Counted from the stretch's first letter, positions 24,654 through 34,222 are shown. The stretch: DNA of 64,000 nt from Candidatus Aminicenantota bacterium (GCA_014360015.1 JACIYJ010000008.1:82587-146586), one strand, 5' to 3'. Notes: generated by a model not told the origin, from the letters alone. Program-made: numbers and translations.

Positions 24654-24684
24654 TTGCTGAATTTTTTCTTTTTATGAGTATAAT
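24654..24684 (+). promoter_or_regulatory. candidate promoter for the S9B peptidase gene
   Basis: A perfect -10 TATAAT (24679-24684) lies 41 bp before the chosen ATG. The best -35 is TTGCTG (24654-24659) at a long 19-bp spacing. Confidence 0.4.
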
Positions 24685-24724
24685 TTTTTTTCTTGGATCA
24701 AAAAAATCACAAGATGGAGGAAAA

Positions 24725-26851
24725 ATGAGAAAAGTTCTTAGAGGCAACGGTCAAACTTCCAGAATCCTAACCATTTCCTTCATAAGCCTGCTCTTTTTCA
24801 TTCAACTGGCCTTTATCTTTATCCCGGGCCGGCTCTTTTCTCAGGACAGACTGAAAACCTATCCCAATTATGACCGCTATGAAAAGATTTCCAAAGAAAT
24901 CAAGGAGGCGGTCAAGCTGGGAGCTCTTCGGGTCACCTGGAAGGATAATGGTGAAGCCTTAGAGTTTGTTCGCGATGGCAAGCAGTGGCGCTATGAAATC
25001 AGGACCAAAAAACTGACTGAAATTGGCAAAGCTCAGGAACAGCCACCCATTCCTTCTGGACGTCGTGCCGGCTTTCCGGAGCGCGGTCGTCAGTTTACTA
25101 CGGCTGAATCTCCGGATAAAAAATATAAAGCTGTTTATCGTGACCGTAATCTTTACCTGACAGATATAAACGGCCAGAACGAAATCGCCATCACCACCGA
25201 TGGCTCAGAAAAGACCCGGGTCAAATACGGCACCGCTTCCTGGGTTTATGGGGAAGAACTGGACCAGATCACAGCTATGTGGTGGTCGCCCGACAGCCAG
25301 AAGCTGGCTTTTTATCGTTTTGATGAGAAAAACGTCCCCGATTACTACCTCCAGCTGGACCAGACCAAGCTCTACAGTCGAATGGACATCGAGCCCTACC
25401 CCAAAGCAGGTGAGCCCAATCCGGTGGTCGATATACTGGTTTATGACCTCAACACCAAAAAAATCACTACCATCGATGTTAGAGACGGCCAGCCCTTCTC
25501 CAACGAGGTCGTCGGACATTATGTTTACGGAATAAGCTGGACCAAAGACGGCAAGGAATTGCTGTTCTTTAGAGCCAATCGCCGACAAAACATCACCGAA
25601 CTCGTGGCTGCTGACCCCAACACCGGAAAAACCAGAGTAGTTTTCCGCGAAGAATGGCCAGCCAGCTGGACCGAAAACTCGCCTTCTATCACCTGGCTCA
25701 AGGATGGACGACGCTTTATTTTAATTTCAGAAAGAACTGGCTTTAAAAATCTTTACTTATATGACCTAAGCGGAAAACTCCTGGCTACCCTCACCCGCCA
25801 TCCTTTTGAAGTAGTTAGTGTGGTGGCCGTGGATGAAAAAGCTGGATATGTCTATTACCTGGCTCGCAGCGGCGATAACCCGATGAAGCTTCAACTTCAC
25901 CGCGTCACTCTCACCGGTAAAAACGACCGTCGTTTGACCGACCCGGCTTTTAATCATACCGTGGATATTTCACCCAATTTTAAGTACTTTGTTGATATTG
26001 CCCAGACTCATGATATACCACCAGTCACCCGGCTCTACACCATAGAGGGCAAACTCATAGCCGAGATGGCTAAGTCAGACCTGAGTAAATTTGAAGCTCT
26101 TGGACTGAAGAAAGCTGAACTCTTTAAGTTTAAGGCAGCTGATGGCCAGACCGAACTTTACGGCCTTCTTCAGTTCCCGTCTAATTTCGATCCATCCAAA
26201 AAATATCCCCTTTTGGTCAGCGTTTATGCCGGACCGGGAACCAATGGTGCCCGGGAAACCTTCATCACTCCTAACCCGATTACTGAATTTGGTTTCTTGC
26301 TGGCTTCTCTGGACTCCCGCAGTGCTGGCGGTAGGGGCAAAAAATTCTTAGATTCCATTTACCAGAAGCTCGGCGTAGTCGAAATCGACGACCAGGCGGC
26401 TGGCGTTAAGGCTCTCAGTGAAAGACCATATGTTGACAGTAAAAGAGTAGGTATTTTCGGTACCTCTTACGGCGGTTATGCCTCCATCATGGCCATTCTC
26501 AGATATCCCGACGTCTTTGCTGCGGCCTGTGCCTCATCACCGGTTACGGCTTGGGAACATTATGATAGCATCTACACGGAACGGTATATGTGGATTCCCC
26601 AGGAAAATAAAGAAGGTTACAAAAACGGCAGTGCCTTAAGCTATGTCAATAATCTCAAAGGCCGGCTGATGATTTACTACGGGACCGCTGACAACAACGT
26701 CCACCCCAACAATACCATGCAGTTAATCCAGGCCCTGCAAAAAGCTGGCAAGAGTTTCGAAGTCCAGGTTGGACCGGATATGGGACATACCAGCATCCGG
26801 CTGGAAAGGATGATGGAATTTTTTATTGAAAACTTGATTCTGAGAAATTAA
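24725..26851 (+). CDS. exported dipeptidyl peptidase IV-like S9B peptidase
   Basis: 708 residues from the ATG at 24725, which has GGAGG just upstream; an earlier in-frame ATG overlaps the -10 box and is rejected. A signal/anchor segment (ILTISFISLLFFIQLAFIFI) is followed by an eight-blade-type DPP-IV propeller (YRDRNLYLTDINGQNEIAIT and later repeats) and the alpha/beta-hydrolase domain. The nucleophile is in GTSYGGYAS, the Asp in GTADNNVHPNN and the His in DMGHTSI. It cleaves dipeptides, usually Xaa-Pro, from peptide N-termini in the periplasm. It is a single-gene unit with a regulatory-looking repeat upstream and a strong terminator downstream. Confidence 0.93.
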   Translation: MRKVLRGNGQTSRILTISFISLLFFIQLAFIFIPGRLFSQDRLKTYPNYDRYEKISKEIKEAVKLGALRVTWKDNGEALEFVRDGKQWRYEIRTKKLTEIGKAQEQPPIPSGRRAGFPERGRQFTTAESPDKKYKAVYRDRNLYLTDINGQNEIAITTDGSEKTRVKYGTASWVYGEELDQITAMWWSPDSQKLAFYRFDEKNVPDYYLQLDQTKLYSRMDIEPYPKAGEPNPVVDILVYDLNTKKITTIDVRDGQPFSNEVVGHYVYGISWTKDGKELLFFRANRRQNITELVAADPNTGKTRVVFREEWPASWTENSPSITWLKDGRRFILISERTGFKNLYLYDLSGKLLATLTRHPFEVVSVVAVDEKAGYVYYLARSGDNPMKLQLHRVTLTGKNDRRLTDPAFNHTVDISPNFKYFVDIAQTHDIPPVTRLYTIEGKLIAEMAKSDLSKFEALGLKKAELFKFKAADGQTELYGLLQFPSNFDPSKKYPLLVSVYAGPGTNGARETFITPNPITEFGFLLASLDSRSAGGRGKKFLDSIYQKLGVVEIDDQAAGVKALSERPYVDSKRVGIFGTSYGGYASIMAILRYPDVFAAACASSPVTAWEHYDSIYTERYMWIPQENKEGYKNGSALSYVNNLKGRLMIYYGTADNNVHPNNTMQLIQALQKAGKSFEVQVGPDMGHTSIRLERMMEFFIENLILRN

Positions 26852-26857
26852 AAAAAT

Positions 26858-26905
26858 AAAAAAAGGCACCTGACCTGGAAATAAGTCAGGTGCCTTTTTT
26901 TATTT
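26858..26905 (+). terminator. Rho-independent terminator after the S9B peptidase gene
   Basis: A 10-bp perfect stem (GGCACCTGAC at 26865-26874, GTCAGGTGCC at 26885-26894) is flanked by an A tract and a T tract that extend the pairing. The A tract on the left would also let it act on the minus strand. Confidence 0.92.
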
Positions 26906-27340
26906 TTCCCTTTATAAATATTGCTGTCAGAGGAAATAGCCAATTAGCAGCAAGAATCATCTTTTTTAAATTATCTATCTTAAGAAAAATTTAACCCCGA
27001 TCAAAGAGTGCTGTGAATTCTCGGATGATATCGCTTGAACCCAAGAATCACTCTTCTTGGAGCCAATACAGACCTTCGCCTTTAATTTCTTACCCCCCTG
27101 AGAATCACCCCCTGAATCACCGCCGGTGATGATTGCTAAGGTTTTAATTAAACATATTATTTTAAAAATGGCAAATTATTCTATCATGACCAGTGAGGGC
27201 TCGGAGTATCAGGTGTCAGGCAGAAATCAATATTCTATTTCACCGGACAGGTCAGAAGAGCCGAACTTATTTCTTCTTGCAATTTATTCAGGGGGTGGGA
27301 TAAAATTAGGCCAAAAAATGAACCCAGCAGGGACAATCTG
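26906..27340. other. intergenic region upstream of the minor pilin operon
   Basis: 435 bases without a convincing gene. A short perfect inverted repeat ATCACC-GCC-GGTGAT lies around 27115-27130, and the pilin promoter candidate is near the right end. The conserved core of a GEMM c-di-GMP riboswitch was looked for and not seen. An open frame at 27126-27341 has no ribosome binding site and no recognisable protein features. Confidence 0.4.
27277..27306 (+). promoter_or_regulatory. candidate promoter for the minor pilin operon
   Basis: TTGCAA (27277-27282), 18 bp spacer, TAAAAT (27301-27306), 34 bp before the first pilin ATG. Confidence 0.4.
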
Positions 27341-27850
27341 ATGAAAAATAAAGGGTTTACGTTCATCGAAATCATCGTTATTCTCGGAATAATTGGCATC
27401 ATCATCGCTGCTTCCTATCCCAGCATTCTCAACGTCCTGGAAACCAGAGCCTTAGACAGTTCAGCCAGAGAGCTACTGACCACTTTGGAAGCGGCTCGAT
27501 ATATGGCTGTTAACGAGAAAGTTAATTGTCGGGTCCGCTTTTTCCAGGAAAACAATGAATGGCGTTACCTGGTCGAAATAGAAGAAGCGCCCAATACCTG
27601 GACAATTGTACCCAAGTTTCTGAAAAAAAGCCTTCCCCAAAAATTCAATCCTCAGGTTCAGCTGCCAGCAGCCACCCAAAGTATTATTTTTTCGCCGCTT
27701 GGTATGGTTAGTAATTATGATTTTACCTCAACTCAGAACTTTCGAATTATCCTGCAAAGCGCCAAGCTTAAGAGCCTGGCTCAGGATGATCAGCGAATCA
27801 TTACTATTTACGCCGGCGGCTCAATTGGCTATAAAAAAGCCAAAAGTTAG
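27341..27850 (+). CDS. GspH/FimT-type minor pseudopilin
   Basis: 169 residues. The prepilin signal is very short (MKNKG) followed by FTFIEIIVILGIIGIIIAA, with cleavage after Gly and Glu at mature position 5. The remainder (ARELLTTLEAARYMAVNEKV, then a beta-rich domain with IIFSPLGMV) follows the FimT/GspH layout. It is processed by prepilin peptidase and joins the initiating complex of a type IV pilus. It is the first gene of a five-gene set FimT-PilV-PilW-PilX-PilY1. Confidence 0.88.
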   Translation: MKNKGFTFIEIIVILGIIGIIIAASYPSILNVLETRALDSSARELLTTLEAARYMAVNEKVNCRVRFFQENNEWRYLVEIEEAPNTWTIVPKFLKKSLPQKFNPQVQLPAATQSIIFSPLGMVSNYDFTSTQNFRIILQSAKLKSLAQDDQRIITIYAGGSIGYKKAKS

Positions 27851-27867
27851 GGTGAGGGAGAAAGTAG

Positions 27868-28377
27868 ATGAAGTTTTCTAAAACTATGGAATATAAACAG
27901 CTACAAAAAAGAGCCCTTTGCTTTTTCTCCAATAAAAAATGCCAGAGGAAAGGGTTTACGCTTATTGAAGTGATAATAAGTATGGCTCTGGTAACCGTAG
28001 TTTTTGTCAGTCTGGCCCAGCTTTTTACCCTGGCGGTTATGCAGAATTTACGGTCCAACGAAATGAGTAACGCCATTTTCTTAGCCCAGCAACAGATTGA
28101 TTACCTCAGAACTCTGACTTCAGACGAATTAGCCAGTTTCCCCAATCCCCAGATCGGCGAAAGCAATGATGAACTCATCGACATTAACCAGGACGGTACT
28201 GTTGATTTCAGGCGTTTGACTGTTGTTCAGCCATCTGTGGCTGTAACTAATGCCGGTTTTGATGTCTTGATTTTAGTCTTCCCGGCCTCTGCTCAAAACA
28301 TCTCGCGAGACGAGCTTTTGGCCAACCCTGATAAATACAAAATTAGAGCTTATATTCATACTATCATAACCCGATAG
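27868..28377 (+). CDS. pilV: PilV-type minor pilin
   Basis: 169 residues. A long, basic leader of about 28 residues precedes the cleavage motif RKGFTLIEVIISMALVTVVF. The mature domain is small, with YLRTLTSDELASFPNP and a Ca-like stretch INQDGTVDF. The leader is longer than usual; an internal start is possible, but no better ribosome site was seen. Its position between FimT and PilW is the standard minor pilin order. Confidence 0.85.
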   Translation: MKFSKTMEYKQLQKRALCFFSNKKCQRKGFTLIEVIISMALVTVVFVSLAQLFTLAVMQNLRSNEMSNAIFLAQQQIDYLRTLTSDELASFPNPQIGESNDELIDINQDGTVDFRRLTVVQPSVAVTNAGFDVLILVFPASAQNISRDELLANPDKYKIRAYIHTIITR

Positions 28378-28385
28378 GAGATAGA

Positions 28386-29507
28386 GTGGCAACAACAGGA
28401 AGGTTAAAAATGGTAAGAAAAAATGGGAAAAAGTGGCTGAGACTATCTGGTTTTACCATGATTGAGCTTCTGGTGGCTTCAGCCATCATGTTGGTGGTCA
28501 TTGTCGGAGCCTTAGCCCTTTATTCCAGAAGCAACCAAATTTCTGTTGACCAGCAGCAGTATGCTGAATTACAGCATGATGTCCGTTCGGCTCTGTATTT
28601 TATAACCCGGGACATCCGCATGGCGGGCGCCGGGTTGCCGCCAGAATTTGGCATGTATGCCATTGAAGGGTTCAACAATGAAGACCAGGGTGCTGAAGTC
28701 CGACCTGACCGCATTCGTCTCCTCGGGAATATGGAAAATCCTTTAAACATCCGAATTAAAGAATATCAGGGTAGTTCTGTAACTGTTAGCCTTGAAGATG
28801 GTAGTTTTGAGCAATTTCCTTATCCGCCTGAATTCTATGTAAATAGAATTGTCCTGATATTACCTAATCCATCTTCTCCCTGCCGGACCGGTGAAGTCAG
28901 GCAAATAACTCATATTACCTGGAGCACTGGCGGGACCAATGAACAATTTAATATGTCTCCAGGTTTAGCTCCGGGGATCAATCCACCTCGAGGTCTTCTG
29001 GCAGGTTCCCCTTGCCAGTCAGACGATTTTGACGGCGGGTTGATTATGTTTGCTAATGTTAAAGAATTCTGGCTGGATGTTACCGGTCAATACTCCGGTC
29101 TTACCCCCGGACAAAACGGCTATGTCGGCGAACCTGGAATCCTTTATATGACTAACAACGGAATCCATTTTCCATTAGCTCAAAACATAGAAAATCTTCA
29201 GTTTGAATACAATGGCGACCTGAATGACGATGGACTTCTTGATGGGTTTCAGCCCTGGAATAATACTTGGAGCGATGACCAAATTAGCCGCATCAGACAG
29301 ATCAGGATTATCTTAGTCGGCCGGACCCCCAACCGCTTTGTCTCGGTCTCAGGGAAGGTTCCGGCTAATATTCATAATTACCGAAGGCCAACTGTTTCTG
29401 ATTCCCAGGGGAGCACTACTGACGACTATCACCGCCGATTTATATTGGAAACTACAGCCAACGTCCGAAATTTAACCATAAATATCTATAACACAGGTCA
29501 AAGATGA
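28386..29507 (+). CDS. pilW: PilW-type minor pilin
   Basis: 373 residues from a GTG at 28386 with AGGAG 6 bp upstream; an ATG at 28410 preceded by AGGAAGG is an equally good alternative. The prepilin motif is SGFTMIELLVASAIMLVVIV, and the next part QHDVRSALYFITRDIRMAGAG is diagnostic for PilW. The C-terminal half is beta-rich with RIRQIRIILVGRTPNR. It works with PilV, PilX and PilY1 at the pilus tip. Its stop overlaps the pilX start by 4 bp (ATGA). Confidence 0.9.
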   Translation: MATTGRLKMVRKNGKKWLRLSGFTMIELLVASAIMLVVIVGALALYSRSNQISVDQQQYAELQHDVRSALYFITRDIRMAGAGLPPEFGMYAIEGFNNEDQGAEVRPDRIRLLGNMENPLNIRIKEYQGSSVTVSLEDGSFEQFPYPPEFYVNRIVLILPNPSSPCRTGEVRQITHITWSTGGTNEQFNMSPGLAPGINPPRGLLAGSPCQSDDFDGGLIMFANVKEFWLDVTGQYSGLTPGQNGYVGEPGILYMTNNGIHFPLAQNIENLQFEYNGDLNDDGLLDGFQPWNNTWSDDQISRIRQIRIILVGRTPNRFVSVSGKVPANIHNYRRPTVSDSQGSTTDDYHRRFILETTANVRNLTINIYNTGQR

Positions 29508-30190
29508 GAAAAGAAAAATCAGGCAAAAAACAACTTTTAAGGAAGCAAAATATTTTCAGCTTCCCGGCTGTTAAAACTTACCAGCCAGCAGGTTCTGGAC
29601 TTATAGTAGTAATTTTGGTTCTGGCTTTTATGCTGACTGTTGGCGTGGCCGTGCTTACTGTAACCAGCTCAGGTCCAAAAGTTTCAGCCACCATGCGGTA
29701 TCAGGAAGAAGCCTTCAATGCAGCCGAAGCCGGGTTCGACGCCGCCAGAATGGCCATTGAAGACTTTTTCGGGACAGGTCAGTGGGTGTCTTTCAGTGAA
29801 CACTGCCTGACTCAGCCTACAGGAATAGATATACCTTTCCTTAATAACAACCTGGAAACCCCCAACCCGGGTTATTTCCGCCGCTTGACCGATGAACAGA
29901 TTCTGAGCCTTCTCGATAATAACCATGACGGGATAGCCGATTATCCTGACCAGGTAGTGTTTTTTGAGCAACCTTTTGTTTATGACCAGAGCGGCAAACT
30001 CGATCAGCGCTATCGATACACTGTTTTCTTGATCGATGATGAAGCTGGAGCAGGAGTATCAGATCCTATGGACGTTCTGATGGTCTGCATTGGAGTAGTC
30101 AGGTCTGGACCAAATCTGACCGATAGAATCCTGGCTACCTGCCGCTTGGAAATTGAGTTGGAAATCCCTCAGGTTAGCACACATCCATAG
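29504..30190 (+). CDS. pilX: PilX-type minor pilin
   Basis: 228 residues. After a basic leader the hydrophobic stretch GSGLIVVILVLAFMLTVGVAVLT has the PilX features: it lacks Glu5 of typical pilins and is followed by RYQEEAFNAAEAGFDAAR, the conserved AxxAAEAG element. The rest contains a Ca-binding-like NNHDGIADYPD loop. It is translationally coupled to pilW and sits before the pilY1 gene. Confidence 0.87.
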   Translation: MRKEKSGKKQLLRKQNIFSFPAVKTYQPAGSGLIVVILVLAFMLTVGVAVLTVTSSGPKVSATMRYQEEAFNAAEAGFDAARMAIEDFFGTGQWVSFSEHCLTQPTGIDIPFLNNNLETPNPGYFRRLTDEQILSLLDNNHDGIADYPDQVVFFEQPFVYDQSGKLDQRYRYTVFLIDDEAGAGVSDPMDVLMVCIGVVRSGPNLTDRILATCRLEIELEIPQVSTHP

Positions 30191-30255
30191 TTTTTCGATT
30201 AAAAAAGGATGAAAAATTTCATAGAAGATAGATTTGGCTGAAAAGAGAGGGCAAA

Positions 30256-30453
30256 ATGAGGAGAAAACATTTATTAATTTCGGGCATAATTTTGATCGGC
30301 ATCTCTTTGCTGGTATTGAAATTCACCGGCCAGCAGAGTCAGACCTGTGTGGAATATACAAATTCTTTCACCGAGAATTTCGACACCATTCAGTATAAAG
30401 ACGAGCCCAATTGTTCTGTAGCTCACTGGCCATCAGGTCCAATTACCTTATGA
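30256..30453 (+). pseudogene. pilY1: N-terminal fragment of the pilY1-like gene, ended by an in-frame TGA
   Basis: 65 residues: a signal peptide (HLLISGIILIGISLLVLKF) and the start of a secreted domain. The TGA at 30451-30453 is followed in the same frame, without any other stop, by 13 sense codons and then the 1151-codon ORF at 30493. Read through, the junction would be PITL-x-NLGSNFDIST. A single TGG-to-TGA change would explain it (L-W-N-L-G). A good GAGAGGG ribosome site precedes this start, whereas the downstream ATG has none. It could be a nonsense mutation, phase variation by mutation, readthrough or a sequencing error. Confidence 0.75.
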
Positions 30454-30492
30454 AATTTAGGTTCCAATTTTGATATTTCAACTCCCCAGGGT

Positions 30493-33400
30493 ATGGGTGG
30501 TCAAATTTTTACCTGTGACGCCGGTGATTTTGATGGAGACGGAAAACCAGATCTTATCGGACTGGAAATAAATCCTAATGGCAATATATACCGATGCAGA
30601 TTGCTTCTCATCAGGAATGTTTTTTATGACGGTGACGGAGATGGAGTTGATGATGATGGAATTTTATTTCAAATTGACACCAGTAAGATATTTGAAACCT
30701 TCAATCTGATAGTTCCGGCAGACACCATAGCCTGCGGCATTACAGTCGGTGATTATAATGGGGATGGTTTACTCGACTTTTTCTTTGCTAAAAATAATAC
30801 CCATGAGTTCCTTTACTATGATTTTTTAGCTGTAATGTACATCAACCAGGGCACCAAGACAAACCCTGTTTTTTATCCAAGCACCGATTCCAGAAATTTG
30901 AACTTTACTCAGGTATTTAAGAATAACAGAATTTATGTTAGCTGGACCAGCAATCATTTTTGTTCAGTTGATATAGATAAGGATGGTGATATTGATATTC
31001 TTGCTGGCAGTCAGGATAAGATTTTCCTGATGAGAAATCCATTAGGAGGAAAGCCTTTTGTTGTCTCAAACTGGGAAGTCAAAGAGCTTAACTACAACCA
31101 GAAAACAGGTTACAACCGCTCTCCTGACGGCAGCGCTAACCGTGGGACATCCTGTGTGGCTGCCGGAGATTTTGATGGTGATGGGGATATTGACATAGTT
31201 TGTGGTTCGGTCAATAACTGGAATTTTCTGGTTTATTATCAGAATGATGGAACAGGAAGGTTTGTTCGAAGCACAATCACCATTCCTGATTCCCGCTGCT
31301 ATGGTCCGACAGGCCTGGCTGTTGCTTATTTCAAAAATGATGGCAAGCTGGATATTTTTGGAGCCACCGATTCTGCTAATACTGGTGGCAGTAAGCAAGC
31401 CAGAATGTGGATTTTCAGAAACAAAGGGGCAGATCCGGTTAACGGACTGATAAACTGGGGCTTTACCTGCCTGGATTATTGTAACCCAATCCTTCCACCC
31501 ACTTATGATTGCGATATTTGTGTACCAATTAATTATGATAGCGACGAAGATATGGATGTGGTCCTGGCCGACGGAAACCACTCAAGAAATTATTATCTTT
31601 TAACCAATGATCTGGCACCGGTTTATACCTTATACGGCCAGGCTGTGTCGACCAATGTTGTCGCTAATTTAATTGACCCTGAGCACTATGCTATCACCAA
31701 AGCTCGGATTATCAATCTAAATCAAGGGGTTATGGGTTCTCCCTCAGGTCTCAAAATCACCTATTATCTATCCAATAACGGAGGCGACGATTGGGAATTG
31801 TACAAAACCTTTGAAGGCACTAACATCAAATCTTTTTCAGATTCTAACTGGCATGTATTCAATCATTTCGGAGCCGATCTTAGATGGAAGGTTGTTCTTG
31901 AGGCTCCAGAAGATCAAATGGCTGACTACTCAGGCGCTTCCTTCGATACGCCATACATAGGAGAACTAACCATTGAATTCACTTATATTGGCCCCAGAGA
32001 ATATTCGAGATCTTCAGTGGCTACTTCGGTTATTGACAGAAGTGGCCAGAATCGTAAGTTAATCATTGCCGCCTCGTTTATTTATCCAAGCTGGGAAGGG
32101 CACCTAAGAGCTTACGATGTAACTGGGATGACTGCTATCCAGAATAGCTATTCTACTCTGCGGACAGTTACCAGTTCTGACCTCAGTTCTCCTTCCGGTA
32201 GATATATAGCAGAAGGGGTAGAGTTGCTCTGGGATGCAGGCGAGCTTTTAAAGAATAGAAGTGCCGATTCCAGAAAAATATACACAGCAATCAAAAACGC
32301 CGGTTTGTTAGAAAGAATTGAATTCAACGTAGCAAACGTCGACCTGCTCAGAGATGAACTCCGTGACTCACAGAATGATCCAGAAGGATTAATTCAATTT
32401 GTTCGGGGTGTTAATCGTAGCTGGAAACTTGGAGATATCAATCATTCAACTCCCATAGTTGTTGGTCCACCTAAGGAAGATCCCAAACTAATGGGAAATG
32501 ACTATGATAAATTCAAAGAAGCATTAAGCAGCAGAAGAAAAGTCATTTACGTTGGAGCCAATGATGGAATGCTTCATTGCTTTGACGTTTCCAGTGGCGA
32601 AGAATTATGGGGCTACATACCATATAATCTGCTGCCAAAACTTACCGAAATGTGGCCCGTAAAACAGTCAAGCGGGACCAGACGTTATCAGCGACGACCT
32701 TTTGTTGACAGCTCTCCATCTGTAGCTGATGTTTATATTAATTTTAATGGCCAATATCAGTGGCGCACTGTTCTGATCTGCGGACAGGGAGAAGGATTCG
32801 GGCAATCGATTCAGGATAATATAAATAACAAGAATTATTATTATTTTGCCCTCGATATTACCGACCCGGAAAATCCTATACCAATGTGGGAATTTGTGGG
32901 GGATATCGTCCACCATGGCCAATATGATTTTGCCACCAACGGTCAAACCTGGTCTGTTCCTTACATCGCTAAGGTTAACCTCTCATCTGGACCAACTTGG
33001 GTAGCCTTTGTTGGTTCGGGACCTGCTCATCCTGACGATGCTAATAACCCAATCAATCTTCAATATATCGGAAATACTTTTGCAGCCATTAAAATCGATG
33101 ATGGCTCATTAGTCTGGTCACAAAGGATTAGAGATCTTGATTCTTCCGATTCGAATAACTCGCCCCGTCCTTTCAAAAACATTTATGTCTCTTTTCAGGG
33201 TTCGCCTAATGGGGTCGACTTAGAACGGGACGGCTACGTCGATTATGTTTACATTGGCGACCTGGATGGTCGTATTTGGAGACTGAACACAACCTCAGGC
33301 ATACCCAGTAGCTGGCAATTCACTGAGATTTACAGAGATAGATGTCTGTACCCAATCATTACCAAACCAGCGATCTGGTCCAGTACCAGAGCTATTCCGA

Positions 33401-33948
33401 GAATTTATTTTGGCACCGGTGCTAATGAATCCGCGCCCGCTGACCGGACTTATTCTTTTGTAGCTTTACTTGATGATGGCAAGAGCACTTCAGTAGAATG
33501 GTTTATGGGCAGCGAGACCGAAACAGGTTTACCAGTCACCAAAAAAGTAGGTTCTCTGGAGGCGGGAGAAAAAGTCTGGGCTGACCCGGTTATATCTGAT
33601 TATATCGTCTATTTCAGTACCCTTAAAGGCAGTATTGAAGCCGCCGATCCTTGTCAAAACTTGGGAGATCCTGGACGGCTTTATGCTCGCTTCATTCAGC
33701 CCATACAAGGTCAGCCAATTGGCGGGAGTGCCTTGAAAAATGCTCAGGGTCAGTCCATCGATTATCTACAGTTAGCTAGTAAAGCAAGAACTGCAGTTAC
33801 TGTCGGAGATCGGGAGAGAGCCGGCACTCTCTATAAAAGAGATATCTATGTCCAGGAATACAACTCCACCATCGAAAAGCTGGAACAACCTGTAGGTGGT
33901 TTGCTCAGAATCAGATCCTGGAGAGAAATCTACCAGATCATCCGCTGA
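30493..33948 (+). CDS. pilY1: PilY1-like pilus tip protein with FG-GAP/VCBS repeats (main body, 5' part separated by TGA)
   Basis: 1151 residues. The N-terminal 350 residues hold several FG-GAP-type calcium loops: GDFDGDGKPDLIGLE, GDYNGDGLLDFFF, DIDKDGDIDILAG, GDFDGDGDIDIV. The middle is beta-rich. The last 500 residues are the PilY1 beta-propeller, recognised by YVGANDGMLHCFDVSSGEELW, WRTVLICGQGEGFG, and YIGDLDGRIWRLN. PilY1 proteins sit at type IV pilus tips and mediate adhesion and Ca-dependent retraction control. The N-terminal von Willebrand domain of Pseudomonas PilY1 is replaced by FG-GAP repeats. Without the upstream 30256 segment it lacks a signal peptide, so the intact product would need the TGA to be read through. 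Confidence 0.85.
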   Translation: MGGQIFTCDAGDFDGDGKPDLIGLEINPNGNIYRCRLLLIRNVFYDGDGDGVDDDGILFQIDTSKIFETFNLIVPADTIACGITVGDYNGDGLLDFFFAKNNTHEFLYYDFLAVMYINQGTKTNPVFYPSTDSRNLNFTQVFKNNRIYVSWTSNHFCSVDIDKDGDIDILAGSQDKIFLMRNPLGGKPFVVSNWEVKELNYNQKTGYNRSPDGSANRGTSCVAAGDFDGDGDIDIVCGSVNNWNFLVYYQNDGTGRFVRSTITIPDSRCYGPTGLAVAYFKNDGKLDIFGATDSANTGGSKQARMWIFRNKGADPVNGLINWGFTCLDYCNPILPPTYDCDICVPINYDSDEDMDVVLADGNHSRNYYLLTNDLAPVYTLYGQAVSTNVVANLIDPEHYAITKARIINLNQGVMGSPSGLKITYYLSNNGGDDWELYKTFEGTNIKSFSDSNWHVFNHFGADLRWKVVLEAPEDQMADYSGASFDTPYIGELTIEFTYIGPREYSRSSVATSVIDRSGQNRKLIIAASFIYPSWEGHLRAYDVTGMTAIQNSYSTLRTVTSSDLSSPSGRYIAEGVELLWDAGELLKNRSADSRKIYTAIKNAGLLERIEFNVANVDLLRDELRDSQNDPEGLIQFVRGVNRSWKLGDINHSTPIVVGPPKEDPKLMGNDYDKFKEALSSRRKVIYVGANDGMLHCFDVSSGEELWGYIPYNLLPKLTEMWPVKQSSGTRRYQRRPFVDSSPSVADVYINFNGQYQWRTVLICGQGEGFGQSIQDNINNKNYYYFALDITDPENPIPMWEFVGDIVHHGQYDFATNGQTWSVPYIAKVNLSSGPTWVAFVGSGPAHPDDANNPINLQYIGNTFAAIKIDDGSLVWSQRIRDLDSSDSNNSPRPFKNIYVSFQGSPNGVDLERDGYVDYVYIGDLDGRIWRLNTTSGIPSSWQFTEIYRDRCLYPIITKPAIWSSTRAIPRIYFGTGANESAPADRTYSFVALLDDGKSTSVEWFMGSETETGLPVTKKVGSLEAGEKVWADPVISDYIVYFSTLKGSIEAADPCQNLGDPGRLYARFIQPIQGQPIGGSALKNAQGQSIDYLQLASKARTAVTVGDRERAGTLYKRDIYVQEYNSTIEKLEQPVGGLLRIRSWREIYQIIR

Positions 33949-34082
33949 TTCAGATAACCTTCTGACTGAAGAGAAAATCGGCGCGGAGCCAAAATTCTCG
34001 CTATCGTTCAGAAAAACACATCATTTCTCTGTATCTACCTGGCCAGGATTTAATTTCCTGAATTTTATCTGGTTAACGAGTG

Positions 34083-34111
34083 TTGGCTTTTGCTGATTTT
34101 TTTTCTATAAT
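34083..34111 (+). promoter_or_regulatory. promoter for the spermidine-synthase-like gene
   Basis: TTGGCT (34083-34088), exactly 17 bp, and a perfect TATAAT (34106-34111), about 110 bp before the chosen ATG. Confidence 0.55.
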
Positions 34112-34222
34112 AAGTTAAAATAATTTGCTAATAGAGCAATAGTTAAGATATTCTGAAAATCTGTATAGAAAGAATCAAGCTGATTTGGGTCTTTTTTAAT
34201 TTATTAAATGAAGGAGGGAGAA

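Noticed and set aside
26906..27340. c-di-GMP riboswitch upstream of the minor pilin genes
   Set aside because: The conserved core sequences of GEMM-I were not found, and the visible inverted repeat is too short.
27126..27341. 71-codon frame before the pilin operon
   Set aside because: No ribosome site or protein features, and the promoter candidate lies within it.
30451..30453. Alternative genetic code or selenocysteine as explanation of the pilY1 TGA
   Set aside because: Many genes here end in TGA, including coupled ATGA overlaps, so TGA is a stop. No SECIS-like structure was recognised after it, and Sec is not known in PilY1.
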